Origin: Micropterus salmoides
Lineage: Eukaryota; Chordata; Actinopteri; Centrarchiformes; Centrarchidae
NCBI RefSeq assembly: GCF_014851395.1
Contig: NW_024041150.1
Coordinates: 40,919,437-40,983,436 of the forward strand
Length of the DNA: 64,000 nt
Direction: 5' to 3'
The notes below the pieces were generated by a model that worked only from the letters and a program-made list of their open reading frames with translations, did not search any database and was not told the DNA's origin. A program made the translations under genes and the position numbers. Of this stretch, positions 20,641 to 31,499 are shown in pieces. Positions within the stretch are counted from its first letter, which is position 1. The number at the start of each line of letters is the position of its first letter.

Positions 20641-21570
20641 TCATTCTGATTCAGTGTTTTGTTTACAACATTGTAATTTTCCTGCCCGGTGTAGAAAAAT
20701 AAAAGGTAACACAAATTTGCTGGGCAGATCAAACCAGAATACAGACATCAACGCAACACACATGTCACTAAGCACAGATGAACTGTACATCACAATGCAA
20801 AGCAGATTCCCCCCAAAACTTAAAAACAGCACTGCCAGTATAGCTGTTATGATGTGGAAAGCCCTTCTCTTTGATTGGTCAACTCGCTCTCTGTTCTCAC
20901 CCACTGGACGCCTGAGAGCGCAAAGAACTGAAATACTGCAAAAAGACATTACAACTAAGAAGAGAACCATAGTGCAGTAAAACAAAATCACATTCAACTC
21001 ATGGCTGCTTGGATAAGTTACAGCCACATATCCAAAGCTCAGTAACCAAACACATCCAATGCCGATGTTTCTGATTCTGACTCCGCCCGCCTGTCTCAGT
21101 CCCAGGTAGGTGATGGGGTGAACAACAGCCAGATAGTGCTCCACACAGGTCAGGAGGTGAAACAGAGACTGTCCAAAGGAGGTGCCACACCAGATGTAAT
21201 ACCCCACAGTTATCATGTATTTGAGATGGATGTATCCGCCACAAAAAAAGAAAACAAACCCCTGGAATTCGATCAGCTGCATGGCGATGGAGTGAAAGGT
21301 GAAGAGGTCAGAGTGACTTGTTGCAGCCGTGGAAACCGAGCGCTGTTTCCTCCACTGTTGGTATCCCAGGTAGAGGACGAAGAGGAGGAGAGGGAGGAGG
21401 AGGAGGTTGATGATGGAGATAGCAGAGAAGACACAAATACTGATTTTGGACCCGAAACACATGTTGAAGAGAGGAGGGACGGAGGAGTTGGAGGAGGAGA
21501 GGTTATGAGGAAAAACGGAGGGGTCATCAAAGGAAGAGGCGTTGACTGACATATTTATATTTGTGAAGGT
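20641..21570 (-). CDS. Orphan rhodopsin-like 7TM receptor, copy 1
   Basis: Coding 21552-20641 (303 residues), with a strong acceptor (CTCCTCTTTAG) 18 bases before the ATG. N-glycosylation sites at N4, N17 and N22 in a short N-terminus. Seven hydrophobic segments near residues 36-63, 82-104, 112-136, 162-180, 187-212, 230-257 and 265-287. Class A features are reduced: the DRY box reads VEHY (137-140, followed by LAVVHP), with His where Arg is nearly invariant; TM7 has LPFIF instead of NPxxY; no Cys is evident at the usual start of TM3. The C-tail ends LQCCKQNTESE, with a Cys pair that could be palmitoylated. A plasma-membrane receptor of unknown ligand, possibly a teleost-expanded family. Confidence 0.85.
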   Translation of the reverse strand, partial: TFTNINMSVNASSFDDPSVFPHNLSSSNSSVPPLFNMCFGSKISICVFSAISIINLLLLPLLLFVLYLGYQQWRKQRSVSTAATSHSDLFTFHSIAMQLIEFQGFVFFFCGGYIHLKYMITVGYYIWCGTSFGQSLFHLLTCVEHYLAVVHPITYLGLRQAGGVRIRNIGIGCVWLLSFGYVAVTYPSSHELNVILFYCTMVLFLVVMSFCSISVLCALRRPVGENRERVDQSKRRAFHIITAILAVLFLSFGGNLLCIVMYSSSVLSDMCVALMSVFWFDLPSKFVLPFIFLHRAGKLQCCKQNTESE

Positions 21571-22228
21571 CTAAAGAGGAGAAGGAGAGCCACAGACAAC
21601 CAAAGGGGGAGGTGAAGAGAGACAGAATGTTAAAATCAAATGGAGACACGTAGAAAATAAATTACTTCTCTAATAACATGTAATGGAGTTAAAATGCACT
21701 TTATCAATTGTTATTTTCAATTTGTATTTGTGAATTTTATTTATTATTTAATGGTTTTTTGAAGAATGTTGAATTATATCTCATCGAGCTGTTTTTATTT
21801 ATTGTTATTTTAGCTGTACACAATCCCATTTGTACCTCCTAAGCTTCCGTAGTCCTCACTTCTGTTATGCACTGCTGAGGGTAAGTTGTGCTGCTGTATT
21901 GTTTTCTTTGGAAATTGAACCGTTTAAAACTTTTAACACGCATATAATGTTGATATGATTATGTTACATAGCTGTTTTATGTTGTTTCAACTATTAATAT
22001 AAGCCGGGGCTGTGTCACGTGAGAAAGTGGGTCATGATCTCCACCCACCCTGGTTCGTTCCATGGGACTTGTGTTTTGAGAGGGGTGTTTGGGGTCCTGT
22101 TTCTTGTTTTGGGTTGGCTTGCTTTTGGAACGTTCCTTAAGGGAGGGTACTGTCAGGGTATTTGGGTTGGTGGGGTTTCTTTGTAGTTGTTTCCTGTGTT
22201 ACGTTGTAGTTTTGTTCTGCCCTCCAGT

Positions 22229-22590
22229 TCTGTGGCCTGCACTACGAAGGGAGTTCAACTTACTCAGAGTTAACTCGGGGTTATCAAGCAAACTAAGGGT
22301 TGACAAACTCTGACCGCCTACACTGGAGTTAAACGGTACTACAACGGTGGATAAGATATTGGTTAGTGAGTCGGTGTAAACTTAATTGGAGTTGATGCGC
22401 GTTTGCATAAAAGGGGCGAGTTCGGCCGTGAGTTTTGTCGCAACAGCACATGCTCCATATTTTCCCTAGAAGAATGCACGTTAATTGTGTCAGGAAATTA
22501 TGAATGTAAAGACAAGTCAATGGCTAAATCTAACATCGTAATGGCCGAAAAAGCCAGGGAGGCTTGTTGGCATCGCATTGAGTAAATTTA
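22229..22590 (+). mobile_element. Harbinger-like element 5' fragment with Myb-like ORF scrap
   Basis: It starts GGCCTGCACTACGAAGGGAG, like the ends of ISL2EU/Harbinger elements as I recall them. A short frame reads FSLEECTLIVSGNY, then MAKSNIVMAEKAREACWHRI before a stop, which resembles the Myb/SANT-like DNA-binding protein of Harbinger elements. No transposase remains. Absent from the receptor 2 intron. Confidence 0.55.
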
Positions 22591-23135
22591 CTTAAACCTA
22601 ATTATCTTCACTGTGTTCTTATTGTAGTTCAAATCTCTTATTATGTATTTTATGGGCTCTTCTTTTATGTGTAATATGATTAAGATGTAAAGGTGCAACT
22701 GCACATAAGGTCCTTTGTAATAGAAAAAAAAGGAGCGAGCGGAGACGGGTAATAATCCGAGGCAAAAATTTAATTTCCAAGATTAACCTACAAGGAAAAA
22801 AATTGAATATTCTCTGACATTATAGTCACATATTTAAAAACCTCACTTTGCAAGGCTTCAACATACACACAAACACACAACTCTGCTGTTTATTATGCAG
22901 GCAGTGGAAAGGTATATTAGACTTAGATTTTTAGCAGTAAGGAAATAGTTGTGAGTTTAGCCCACAATCACCTATCATGCACCTTTGCCGTGGATTGGGC
23001 ATATTCAGAAGAAAACACTATTTTTTTGTGACTTTAATTTCAGGGAATATCCAATTTTTGTTCTGTTAATTTGACACTTTCATCTAGGATTTTTTTTTCT
23101 CGGTTATTAACCCCCCACTCTGGCTCTGTATTTTG

Positions 23136-23362
23136 TGGACACTTAGGTATGTACTCAATTTTATTGCCAGCGGTTTAGACATTAATGGCTGTGTGATGTG
23201 TTATTTTGAGGGGACAGCAAATTTACACTGCTATACAAGCTGCACTCTCACTACTTTAGATTGTAGCAAAGTGTAATTGCTTCAGTGTTGCCACATGAAA
23301 AGATATAATCAAGTATATTTACAAAAATATGAGGGGTGTACTCACTTTTGTGAGATAGCATT
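23136..23362 (-). mobile_element. Tc1-like terminal fragment
   Basis: Contains TTGCCAGCGGTTTAGACATT, the TTTTGAGGGGACAGCAAATT block, AAAAGATATAATCAAGTA and GAGGGGTGTACTCAC, ending TTTTGTGAGATAGCAT. Same family as 27861-29116. Only one end is present and there is no coding sequence. Confidence 0.75.
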
Positions 23363-24424
23363 TTAAAGAATGTCAGCTGCCCCTGTCGAGGTCACTTACA
23401 TTAATGATTTCCCAAGCAATACCAACTGAGCAAATTAAAAATATAAATACATATATAAGATTTAAATTTTTAAAATGTGCTAAATGCCTCGGGCATATCT
23501 GTGAAAAATATTATTCAGGTCAATCAGGGTAAAATTGTACAGCAAAGTACGACTAACATTTTTGTTTTAGAAATTGATATTTAGAGTAAAATGTAGTTTT
23601 TATACACCAACAACCAACTACCCACGTTTGTGGAAGTCATTCAACAGTGGAGTCAGATTGCATGAGGTCAAATTTCTGTGAGGTGCTCTATATATTTTCT
23701 ATTTTTTCAAAGATGTGATTAATTGTATTATAATAAAACAGATATTTAACAAATATATTAACATAAATAACAATGCAAAAGTAAATATTACAGCATTAAA
23801 TGGCAACTTTTGACTTCTTTGGGGGCTTTCACACGAAACAGTAAGTATTGTACTCACGTTCTGTAAAGAAATCAGTTTTAGACCTTTGCAATCTGTTACA
23901 TTTTGGATGTTAAATTATAACTGAGATGATTCAACATGAAGTTAGAGGACAATATAATGAGTCGTTACTTTATCAGCAGTTAATGTTTTCCATTATTTAT
24001 CCACATTGCTACTGGGTTTCCGCATAAATGCAAATACAGTTATAAATACCACTGTGAGCTGAGTGTGGCATTTTACGCTTTTTTTGCATGGCGTTCACAT
24101 ACGTTGACAGTTAAATAAATTACAAGTAAAACAGAATTTTGTGAAAAAAAAAAAAAAGATTTTGATTTTTGCACAATTTTGGGTTATAAAAATATCTAAA
24201 ATCTAGATAATGTTTAATAATTCATGCATGAAAGGGTTAAAAACATAAAGGCACATGTGCATAATCCCATTGAAAAACACAAGTTAACAATATCATTAAA
24301 ACAAATCACATTTTAAGTTACGTTACCACAAATAATCACTTTAAAGATATCAACAGTCTCTACAATAATGAATATACAGTACATTGATAACTTAATCTTT
24401 TGTGTGCTTTTAAAGACTACCCAC

Positions 24425-24509
24425 CTTTACAGAGTTTCTTTCTGATTGTCTTTCTCCTGCGTCTCCAAACTCTCTGACTGCTGTTTGCCGGTGTCTGGTA
24501 CAAATATAT
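24425..24509 (-). promoter_or_regulatory. TATA box and non-coding exon 1 of receptor 1
   Basis: On the minus strand a TATA-like ATATATTTG (24509-24501) precedes a sequence ending CTCTGTAAAG at 24425, followed by the donor GTGGGTAG. Roughly 85 bases, including the TATA region, are identical to 33432-33515, far more conserved than the surroundings. It would splice to the coding-exon acceptor at 21571-21572. Inferred as promoter plus first 5'-UTR exon. Confidence 0.6.
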
Positions 24510-26080
24510 CGTAATACAAATCTGTGGTTAAGGGGTGTGTGTGTGTTATTTGATATTGATATTTGTGTGGGTGGGAGGAACAGGTGAGAGCAGGACTGTG
24601 TTTATATTTTTTGATTTACAACCTGCAAATTTATTTTTTGTATTATTCTGCCACAGAGGTCAGATCACAGCCAGCACTTTTTTAATATCATGTCAATCAT
24701 CATTTTGTCATCTTTTCTGCAGGATCTATGTAGAGATCTCTGTAGAGATTGTACAATGACACAAACATTTATTCCTTCATGTAAAAACTACTACTTTACT
24801 GATGCACACATATGCTCATATTAATTGCCAAAATTTTAAGAAAAGTCATTAACAGCCGAATTTACTTTGGTCCCAACGATCTTAAACTATGGTTCATTTA
24901 ATCGACCATTAAGATGAATATTTCACACAAATGTGGTTTTCTAGTTGGCATTTGTTCTGTTGTTCCTGTTCTACTCATTTGTCCTCGTCTGTTGTCGCGT
25001 GCTTTACTTCCTGTGTTGTTTTGTAATGATCGGTTTCATGTGTCTTTGTTAGATTTGTTCCTGTTGTGTCTGATTGGTCCCTAATGTGTTCCACCTGTTC
25101 CCTCCCGGCTCGTGTGCTCATATTTTTAGTCTGCCCTGTTCTGTTCATTCTTCTCAATTACTCATCGTTAGTCGTGTGTTTTCCTGGTTCAATTCCTCAG
25201 CCTGTTTACCATCAGTGGGTTTAAAGGATTTTGACTTTTCTCCACTTGATATTGTTTTTGTTTTTATAAATTATACTAAAACTTTACTCATTATTGTACA
25301 CACATACGTTCATAACATCTTAAATTTTCCTAAATACTAAGATAAGTCATTAAAAGCTGAATTTACATTGGTGCCAACGATGTAGCAATCTATAATAACT
25401 ATGGTTCGTTGAAACGGTCCATTAAGATGAACATTTGACACGATTCAAATGACTCATGAACAAGGTGCTGTGTATTCAAATCAAACCCTGTCATTTACCC
25501 CAGCACACCTGTCTGTCTGTGTGCGCATGACTGTGTTTTTCTCTCATCTGTGACTCCAGTTTTGGACAAAATTTTGCATCAGATTTTCTCACAAGAACAC
25601 AGAGTGCAAATATTTTTTGTCCAAGACAATTAAGATGAGGCAGTCCAATAACTAAAGCAGAGTGGGACTACTTTATGTTCCTGATCTTTAGCAGTAATAA
25701 ACATACATTTTAAACTTGACATTTACCTTCAGTGGTATCACAGTATGTCTCATTAGTTTAGGAGTTGTCATTCAGTGTGGCTCTAGGGATCAGTCCACCG
25801 ATTTGGTCTCTCTGTACCCTTGCGTACAGAATTTCTTCTGCTTTACTGAATTTTTTAAGGATGAAATGTAGACAATGAAATTCAGATTCTTTGCAATTTC
25901 ACATTGAGAAACATTATTCTTAAATTGTTTTGTTCTTAAAACTATTTACCAGTGCAGTCTTTCACAGAGGAGTGAACTCCACTCCAAAGACTCAGCCTCT
26001 ATGAGATGCTCTTTTTATACCCAGTCATGTTACTAACTTGTTGACAGTTGACCTAATTAATTGTGAGATGTTACATCAGG
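24510..26080. other. Upstream flank of receptor 1
   Basis: Non-coding. 24500-24950 resembles 33510-33990 and 24950-25990 resembles 35290-36790. 24840-24950 and 25340-25460 are diverged copies of each other (GGTCCCAACGAT.. versus GGTGCCAACGAT..). No complete transposon seen. Confidence 0.5.
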
Positions 26081-26082
26081 GC

Positions 26083-27360
26083 CCTGTTTCAGAAAGCAGG
26101 TTCAACAAACTCTGATCTTATCCCTGAGCTCTGAGTTGATTGAGCCTGAGGTGAGAACAGCTGATCAGAATGAGTTTAGTCAGCTCTGAGTATGTTGAGC
26201 CTGATTGAAGCACGTGCGTGGGGATGAAAAAACGCCATCATCAACGGAGCTCTGATACCACAATTCACCATGGCAACGGATAAATAAAGGCAGATCCTCA
26301 GTTTTAATCGTGTGGAGATAGAAATATGAATGCTGCCAACATGGACCATGATTGGCTCTAAAACGCAGGAGTGGAGGATCGATACGTTAACAATATTACA
26401 TTTTATACAGCTTTGGCTGTTATTCATTTTAAATAGGAAGGCTATATTTAATAATCTGTAACTTGACGGGACTAAATGCCGGTGGCAATTGGCTACCTGA
26501 TTATGAAAATAGGTATAGATCAAATATAAGACACAGTTTACTCATAAACCCCGTGATTATAAAGTCACAGTCACACCCAGTAGGTTAGCCTATTAATTTA
26601 TTAATTCGGCAGTGGAAAATGTGTCTATGGGTTCAAACTGACTGTACATTTTTTGACGTCTATTTTACATTAATAAAATCTTGATAATTTTGTATTTTAT
26701 TAATGCTGTCAAAACACATTCAGAATATATGCAGCTAATAATGAAAACCTCACATAAAACTACAGTTAAGCCTGTTTGTTTCAGCTGCACCACAGTCATC
26801 CTCACTCCGAAATCACAAATCATCTCCAGTATGATAACTAAGATAGGAATGTTCCAATCAGTGCGACTACAATATGAAAGATTACTGTTCATTGATCAGT
26901 TACAGATTAGTTTAAACAGTGATTACTGCAGTAATGTAGCCCAAGTGTTTTCAGTGCAACTGTCACAGTGTTATAGCCTACCTAAAGACAGACATTGATT
27001 CTGTGCTGAGGATAAATCCATGATGAGATCCATCAATGACAGATCGATCATAAAGCGGTCATGTTCAAGATCATGTTTGGATGAAAAACTAATACCCTAT
27101 CCAACCGGGATTTTAAAGTTTTTAAAGATGTAAATGCGTTCAGATATGTGCTTTGATATCGACAGAATGAATGAGGAAATGAAACGATGTGTCAGAAAGC
27201 CGCCTCAGGCTCTGCAGGAGGGGAGGATTCAGAGAGAAACTGACCGAGTTACTGATCTAGGGATTATCTGGTCTCGCTCTCTGAAACAGAAAACCCAGAG
27301 TTTCCCTCATCTCAGGTTCAACATACTCATAATTTTCACTAATCCTGAAATGGGGCCCTT
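26083..27360. mobile_element. Harbinger-like non-autonomous element
   Basis: The left end GGGCCCTGTTTCAGAAAGC and the right end CTGAAATGGGGCCC (27347-27360) are inverted repeats. The interior of about 1.25 kb has no intact frame. A second copy starts at 36912. On the right it abuts a Tc1-like transposase fragment beginning in mid-sequence. Superfamily assigned from the CTGTTTCAGAAAGC end only. Confidence 0.55.
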
Positions 27361-27650
27361 CTATTCATGTGGATGTTACTCTGACACATACCACCTACCT
27401 CAGCATTGTTGCAGATCATCTAGACGCTTTTATGGAAACGGTATTGCCTGATGACAGTGGCCTCTTTCAGCAGGATAATGCACCACAAAACAAAAATGGT
27501 TCAGTCTTTGAGGAACACAACGAGTTGAAGATGTTGAGTTGGCCACAAATTCCAAAGATCTCAATAAAATCAAGTAGCCTATCTGTGGGATGTGCTGGAC
27601 AAACAGATTGATCCATGGAGGCCCCCCATTGTTTTCTATTAGAATTAGCT
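27361..27650 (+). mobile_element. Tc1-like transposase fragment
   Basis: Codes, with frameshifts, HVDVTLTHTTYLSIVADHLD, LFQQDNAPQNKNGSVFEEHN, then LSWPQ and SMEAP. This is the catalytic DNAP part of a Tc1-like DDE transposase. Flanking parts are missing. Same family as the scrap at 18449. Confidence 0.75.
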
Positions 27651-27660
27651 CTGCATGCAA

Positions 27661-27860
27661 ACAATGGGTTATTTTAAGCACCACAGAATATAAAATATAA
27701 AGACTTCTATGCAACCCTGCATGTATCAAACAGGAGACAAATTACTTGCAATTACAAGAGAGTGTCAGTGTATGGGAGGCTGAGAGTCTCTCTAGACAAG
27801 GAAGGAATATATGAGTAATGCAGCACAACATAATATGAGGGCTAAACTTGATTCCCTATG
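27661..27860. other. Short gene-free stretch
   Basis: No feature recognised between the transposase fragment and the Tc1 end at 27861. Confidence 0.3.
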
Positions 27861-29116
27861 TACAGTATTTCACAAAAGTGAGTACAGCCCTCACATATTT
27901 GTAAATATTTGATTATATCTCTTCCTGTGACAACACTTGATACAATGTAAATTAGTGAGTGCTTGTTTACAGTGTAAATTTGCTGTCCCCTCAAAATAAC
28001 ACATCACACAGCCATTAATGTCTAAAACACTGGCAACAAAAGTGAGTACACCCTATGTGAAAATGTCCGAATTGGGTCCAAATACCCATTTCCCCTCCCC
28101 GGTGTCATGTGACTCGTTAGTGTTACAAGGTCTCAACTGTGAATGGGGAGCAAGTGTGTTAAATTTGGTGTTACTGGAAGTTCAACATGGCACCTCATGG
28201 CAAAGAACATACAGATGAACATAAAGATGGCCTAGGCCAGCGGTCGGAAAATAAGTCTGGCATCGCTGTTACGAGACGGGCCAGAATAAAGTCCAATTAT
28301 TTCAAATCCTTGTATTCTTGTGTGCACGTTTAGCTCACTGTGGGGGACTCCCGTTTGGAAGGACTGATTCCATCTAAATGTGAATGTTTTTTTCTCCCTG
28401 GTTAAACAACTTGATTATAAGGACAGGCTCACAATAAAGCATGTGCTGCAGTGTGTGTGCGTCCCAGCATTTATTGCGCATTCATAAACCTATAGACGCT
28501 TATTTCATTTCCATGAGGAAATTCAGGGGAATCCGATCACACGTTTACTGACGGCTTTTTCAGAGTTGTGTCAAGCAGGCCAGAGTCGCTTTTGAATGTC
28601 GTTCAGAACTATTCAAAGTAAAAGCTCTCAATAAACTTGTCATGAAGCATTGCTGCAAAAAAAGAGGTCTGAGGTCTATTGAGCAGAGTGAGGCATCCTC
28701 AAACCGAAGGTGGAGGAGCGCAAGGTCTCTAACATCCACCAGCTCCGTGACGTCGTCATGGAGGAGTGGAAGAGGACTCCAGTGGCAACCTGTGAAGCTC
28801 TGGTGAACTCCACGCCCAAGAGGGTTAAAGCATTGCTGGAAAATAATTGTGGCAACACAAAATATTAACACTTTGGGCCCAATTTGGACATTTTCACTTA
28901 GGGGTGTCCTCACTTTTGTTGCCAGCGGTTTAGACATTAATGGCTGTGTGATGTGTTATTTTGAGGGGACAGCAAATTTACACTGTTATACAAACTGTAT
29001 ACTCACTACTTTACATTGTAGCAAAGTGTCATTTCTTCAGTGTTGTCACATGAAAAGATATAATCAAATGTTTACAAAAATGTGAGGGGTGTACTCACTT
29101 TTGTGAGATACTGTAT
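27861..29116 (+). mobile_element. Tc1-like element, both ends, transposase mostly lost
   Basis: Left end ACAGTATTTCACAAAAGTGAG and right end CACTTTTGTGAGATACTGT (to 29114) are inverted. Left inner sequence: GCCATTAATGTCTAAAACAC. A start region (ACATGGCACCTCATGGCAAAG, 28185) and a C-terminal transposase remnant (28698-28866: VEERKVSNIHQLRDVV, then VKAMLENNCGNTKY and a stop) frame a replaced middle. The centre (28234-28650) is unrelated, hAT-like sequence. Confidence 0.75.
28234..28650. mobile_element. hAT-like insertion nested in the Tc1 element
   Basis: It begins CAGCGGTCGGAAAATAAG and carries GACGGGCCAGAATAAAGTCC. The right half (CTGACGGCTTTTTCAGAGTT, TTCAAAGTAAAAGCTC) matches 44320-44405 in another repeat. 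Tc1 homology stops and resumes around it. Boundaries are approximate. Confidence 0.5.
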
Positions 29117-30074
29117 GTCTCATTTGATCATCAGTCCAAACTTCACATTTCACATACAGTTGAAAAGCAAGAAACAGTGACTATTTAGATTTTGTACTTA
29201 CTAAATCAGTGGCTCTCTCCGCTAAACTGAGACAAATTGGACCACAGACAGAGATGTGTATGAAACTCATGACCAAAATAGTCATTGTGTTATTTATGGA
29301 TGGAATTAAAGTAAAAAAAAAAAAAAAACGTGATTCCCTTTTTTTGCTGGGGACCGCCTGGAACCCTCTAGGACTACTTTGAAAACCATTGTCCCAAAAG
29401 AGTCTCATAACACTGAGCCTGGTGCACAGGGATGTCCAGTAGGCCTTCACCACAATGTCAGAAAAAAAATCCCCGCAAAGATGTTTGGTTTGTGAAAATT
29501 CTGAAAATATTTATTAAAATGTTCTGTGTTTGTGTAAAGTAACTAGTAACTAATGTATCAAATCAATGGTGACGTAAAAAGTACAATATTTCCCTCTGAG
29601 ATGAAGTTGAGTATAAGTAGAAAGTGGCACGAACAGAAAATACTCAGGTAAAGTACAAAGTTGTAATAAAGTACTTCAGTAGGTCAGTTTTCAGGCAAAT
29701 GTCTGCCTCATTTCCATAAAATAAAAATTTCCCAGCTTGTATGCACATGCGACAGAGTAGGCACTGATCTCTTTTGAGGGTCTGAGTTTCTGCACTGTGA
29801 GAACTATTTCTGAAAGTTCCCAGAAAAGTTGAGAGATGCCACTATTTATTAAAAGAGATTTAACAGCCCAAGCACTACAGAGTCAGCAGGGGGAGGTGCA
29901 ACCTTTAACTAAAACTAGTAAAATGGAAAAGAAAACTGATGAAGCTACAACCCTTTTTCCAAGAAAGTTGGCACGCTGTGTTAAACTGTTAATAGAAACA
30001 AAATGTGATGATGAGCAAAACATTTAAACTCCATCAAAATAGCACAAGGACAACTTATCAGATGCTGAAACTGG
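29117..30074. other. 3' flank of receptor 2
   Basis: Non-coding. Matches the receptor 1 3' flank (19021-20640) without the 19540-20010 insertion. Confidence 0.5.
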
Positions 30075-31010
30075 TCATTCTGATTCAGTGTTTTGTTTAC
30101 AGCATTGTAATTTTCCTGCGCGGTGTAGAAAAATAAAAGGTAACACAAATCTGCTGGGCAGTTCAAACCAGAATACAGACATCAACGCAACACACATGTC
30201 AATAAGCACAGATGAACTGTACATCACAATGCAAATTAGATTTCCCCCAAAACTTAACAATAGCACTGCCATTATAGCCATGATGGTGTGGAAAGCCCTC
30301 CTCTTTGATTGGTCAACCCGCTCCCTGTTCCCACCCACTTCCCCCGGCCCGGGACGCCTCAGAGCACAAAGAACTGAAATGCTGCAAAAAGAGATGACGA
30401 TTAAGCAGAAAACTATAATGCTGTTTAACAAAATCACGTTTAACTCATGGCTGCTTAGATAAGTTACAGCTAACCACCCGAAGCTCAGTAACCAAACACA
30501 TCCAGTGCTGATGTTTCTGATCCTGACCCCGCCTGCTTGTCTCAGTCCCAGGTAGGTGATGGGGTGAACAACAGCCAGGTAGCGCTCCACACAGGTCAGG
30601 AGGTGAAACAGAGCATGTCCGAAGGAGGTGCCACACCAGATGTAATACCCCACAGTTATCATGTCTTTGAGATGGATGTATCCGCCACAAAAAAAGGAAA
30701 CAAACCCCAGGAATTCGATCAGCTGCATGGCGATGGAGTGAAAGGTGAAGATGTCAGAGTGACTTGTTGCAGCCGTGGAAACCGAGCGCTGTTTCCTCCA
30801 CTGTTGGTATCCCAGGTAGAGGACGAAGAGGAGGAGAGGGAGGAGGAAAAGGATGATGATGATGGAGACAGCAGAGAAGACACAAATACTGATTTTGGAC
30901 CTGAAACACAGGTTGAAGAGAGGAGGGACGGAGGAGGAAAGATTATGAGGAAGAAGGGAGGGGTCGTCAAAGGAAGAGGCGTTGACTGACATATTTTTTA
31001 AAGTGGTGGC
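30075..31010 (-). CDS. Orphan rhodopsin-like 7TM receptor, copy 2
   Basis: Coding 30992-30075 (305 residues), acceptor CTCCTCTTCAG 18 bases upstream of the ATG. Paralogue of the receptor at 20641, roughly 88% identical by eye. It lacks the NSS site near residue 22, has one more residue in TM1, and carries a longer third intracellular loop (RRPGPGEVGGNRERV against RRPVGENRERV). Its DRY-equivalent is VERY (135-138), keeping the key Arg. TM7 again has LPFIF and the tail ends LQCCKQNTESE. Both copies are open from end to end, suggesting both are maintained, possibly with different signalling. Confidence 0.87.
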   Translation of the reverse strand, partial: ATTLKNMSVNASSFDDPSLLPHNLSSSVPPLFNLCFRSKISICVFSAVSIIIILFLLPLLLFVLYLGYQQWRKQRSVSTAATSHSDIFTFHSIAMQLIEFLGFVSFFCGGYIHLKDMITVGYYIWCGTSFGHALFHLLTCVERYLAVVHPITYLGLRQAGGVRIRNISTGCVWLLSFGWLAVTYLSSHELNVILLNSIIVFCLIVISFCSISVLCALRRPGPGEVGGNRERVDQSKRRAFHTIMAIMAVLLLSFGGNLICIVMYSSSVLIDMCVALMSVFWFELPSRFVLPFIFLHRAGKLQCCKQNTESE

Positions 31011-31499
31011 CTGAAGAGGAGAAGAGCCACAGACAACCAGAGGGGGAGGTGAAGAGAGACAGAATTTTAAAATACAATGGAGACATGCGGAAAATAAATT
31101 ATCTCTCTAATAACATGTAATAATTAAAAATTGAAAATACACTTTATTAATTTTTATCTTTAATTTGTGTTTCTGAATTTTATTTATCCGTTAATGATTT
31201 TATTGAAGAATTGTGAATTTAGTTAATTAATTTATTTCATTGAGTTATTTTTGTTTTTCATTATTTTTATTAATATTTACCGTGGAAACCCTAGATGCAC
31301 ACCATCCATTTTGTACCTCCTAAGCTTCAGTAGTCTCCCTCAGTTCTGTTTTTCACTGTTGAGGGTAAGTTTTGTGGAAAAATGCTGCTGTGCTAATTTA
31401 TTGTTATTCTTTGGAAATTGAAGCGTTTATGTTATAACTTCTTAGACCTTGTGTTTAATGTTAATACGATTCTGTTACAAAACTGGGCAAAAGTTTCCA

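Larger units (their letters stand above)
21571..24424. other. Putative 5'-UTR intron of receptor 1
   Basis: About 2.85 kb between the coding exon acceptor and the conserved upstream exon. It holds a Harbinger-like scrap (22229-22590) and a Tc1 end (23136-23362). 23400-24420 is similar to 32735-33430 in the other copy. In 22590-23130 I recognise nothing. Confidence 0.5.

Noticed and set aside
21118..21549. Long open frame antisense to receptor copy 1 (and the same at 30537-30989)
   Set aside because: It is Glu-rich (EDEEEEREEEE), mirrors the codons of TM1 and the N-terminus, and has no splice or start context. It is a shadow of the receptor frame.
24950..25250. Solo LTR in the CCTGTT-rich stretch (also 35290-35590)
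   Set aside because: No TG..CA ends, target duplication or primer-binding site could be found. The two copies are explained by the block duplication.
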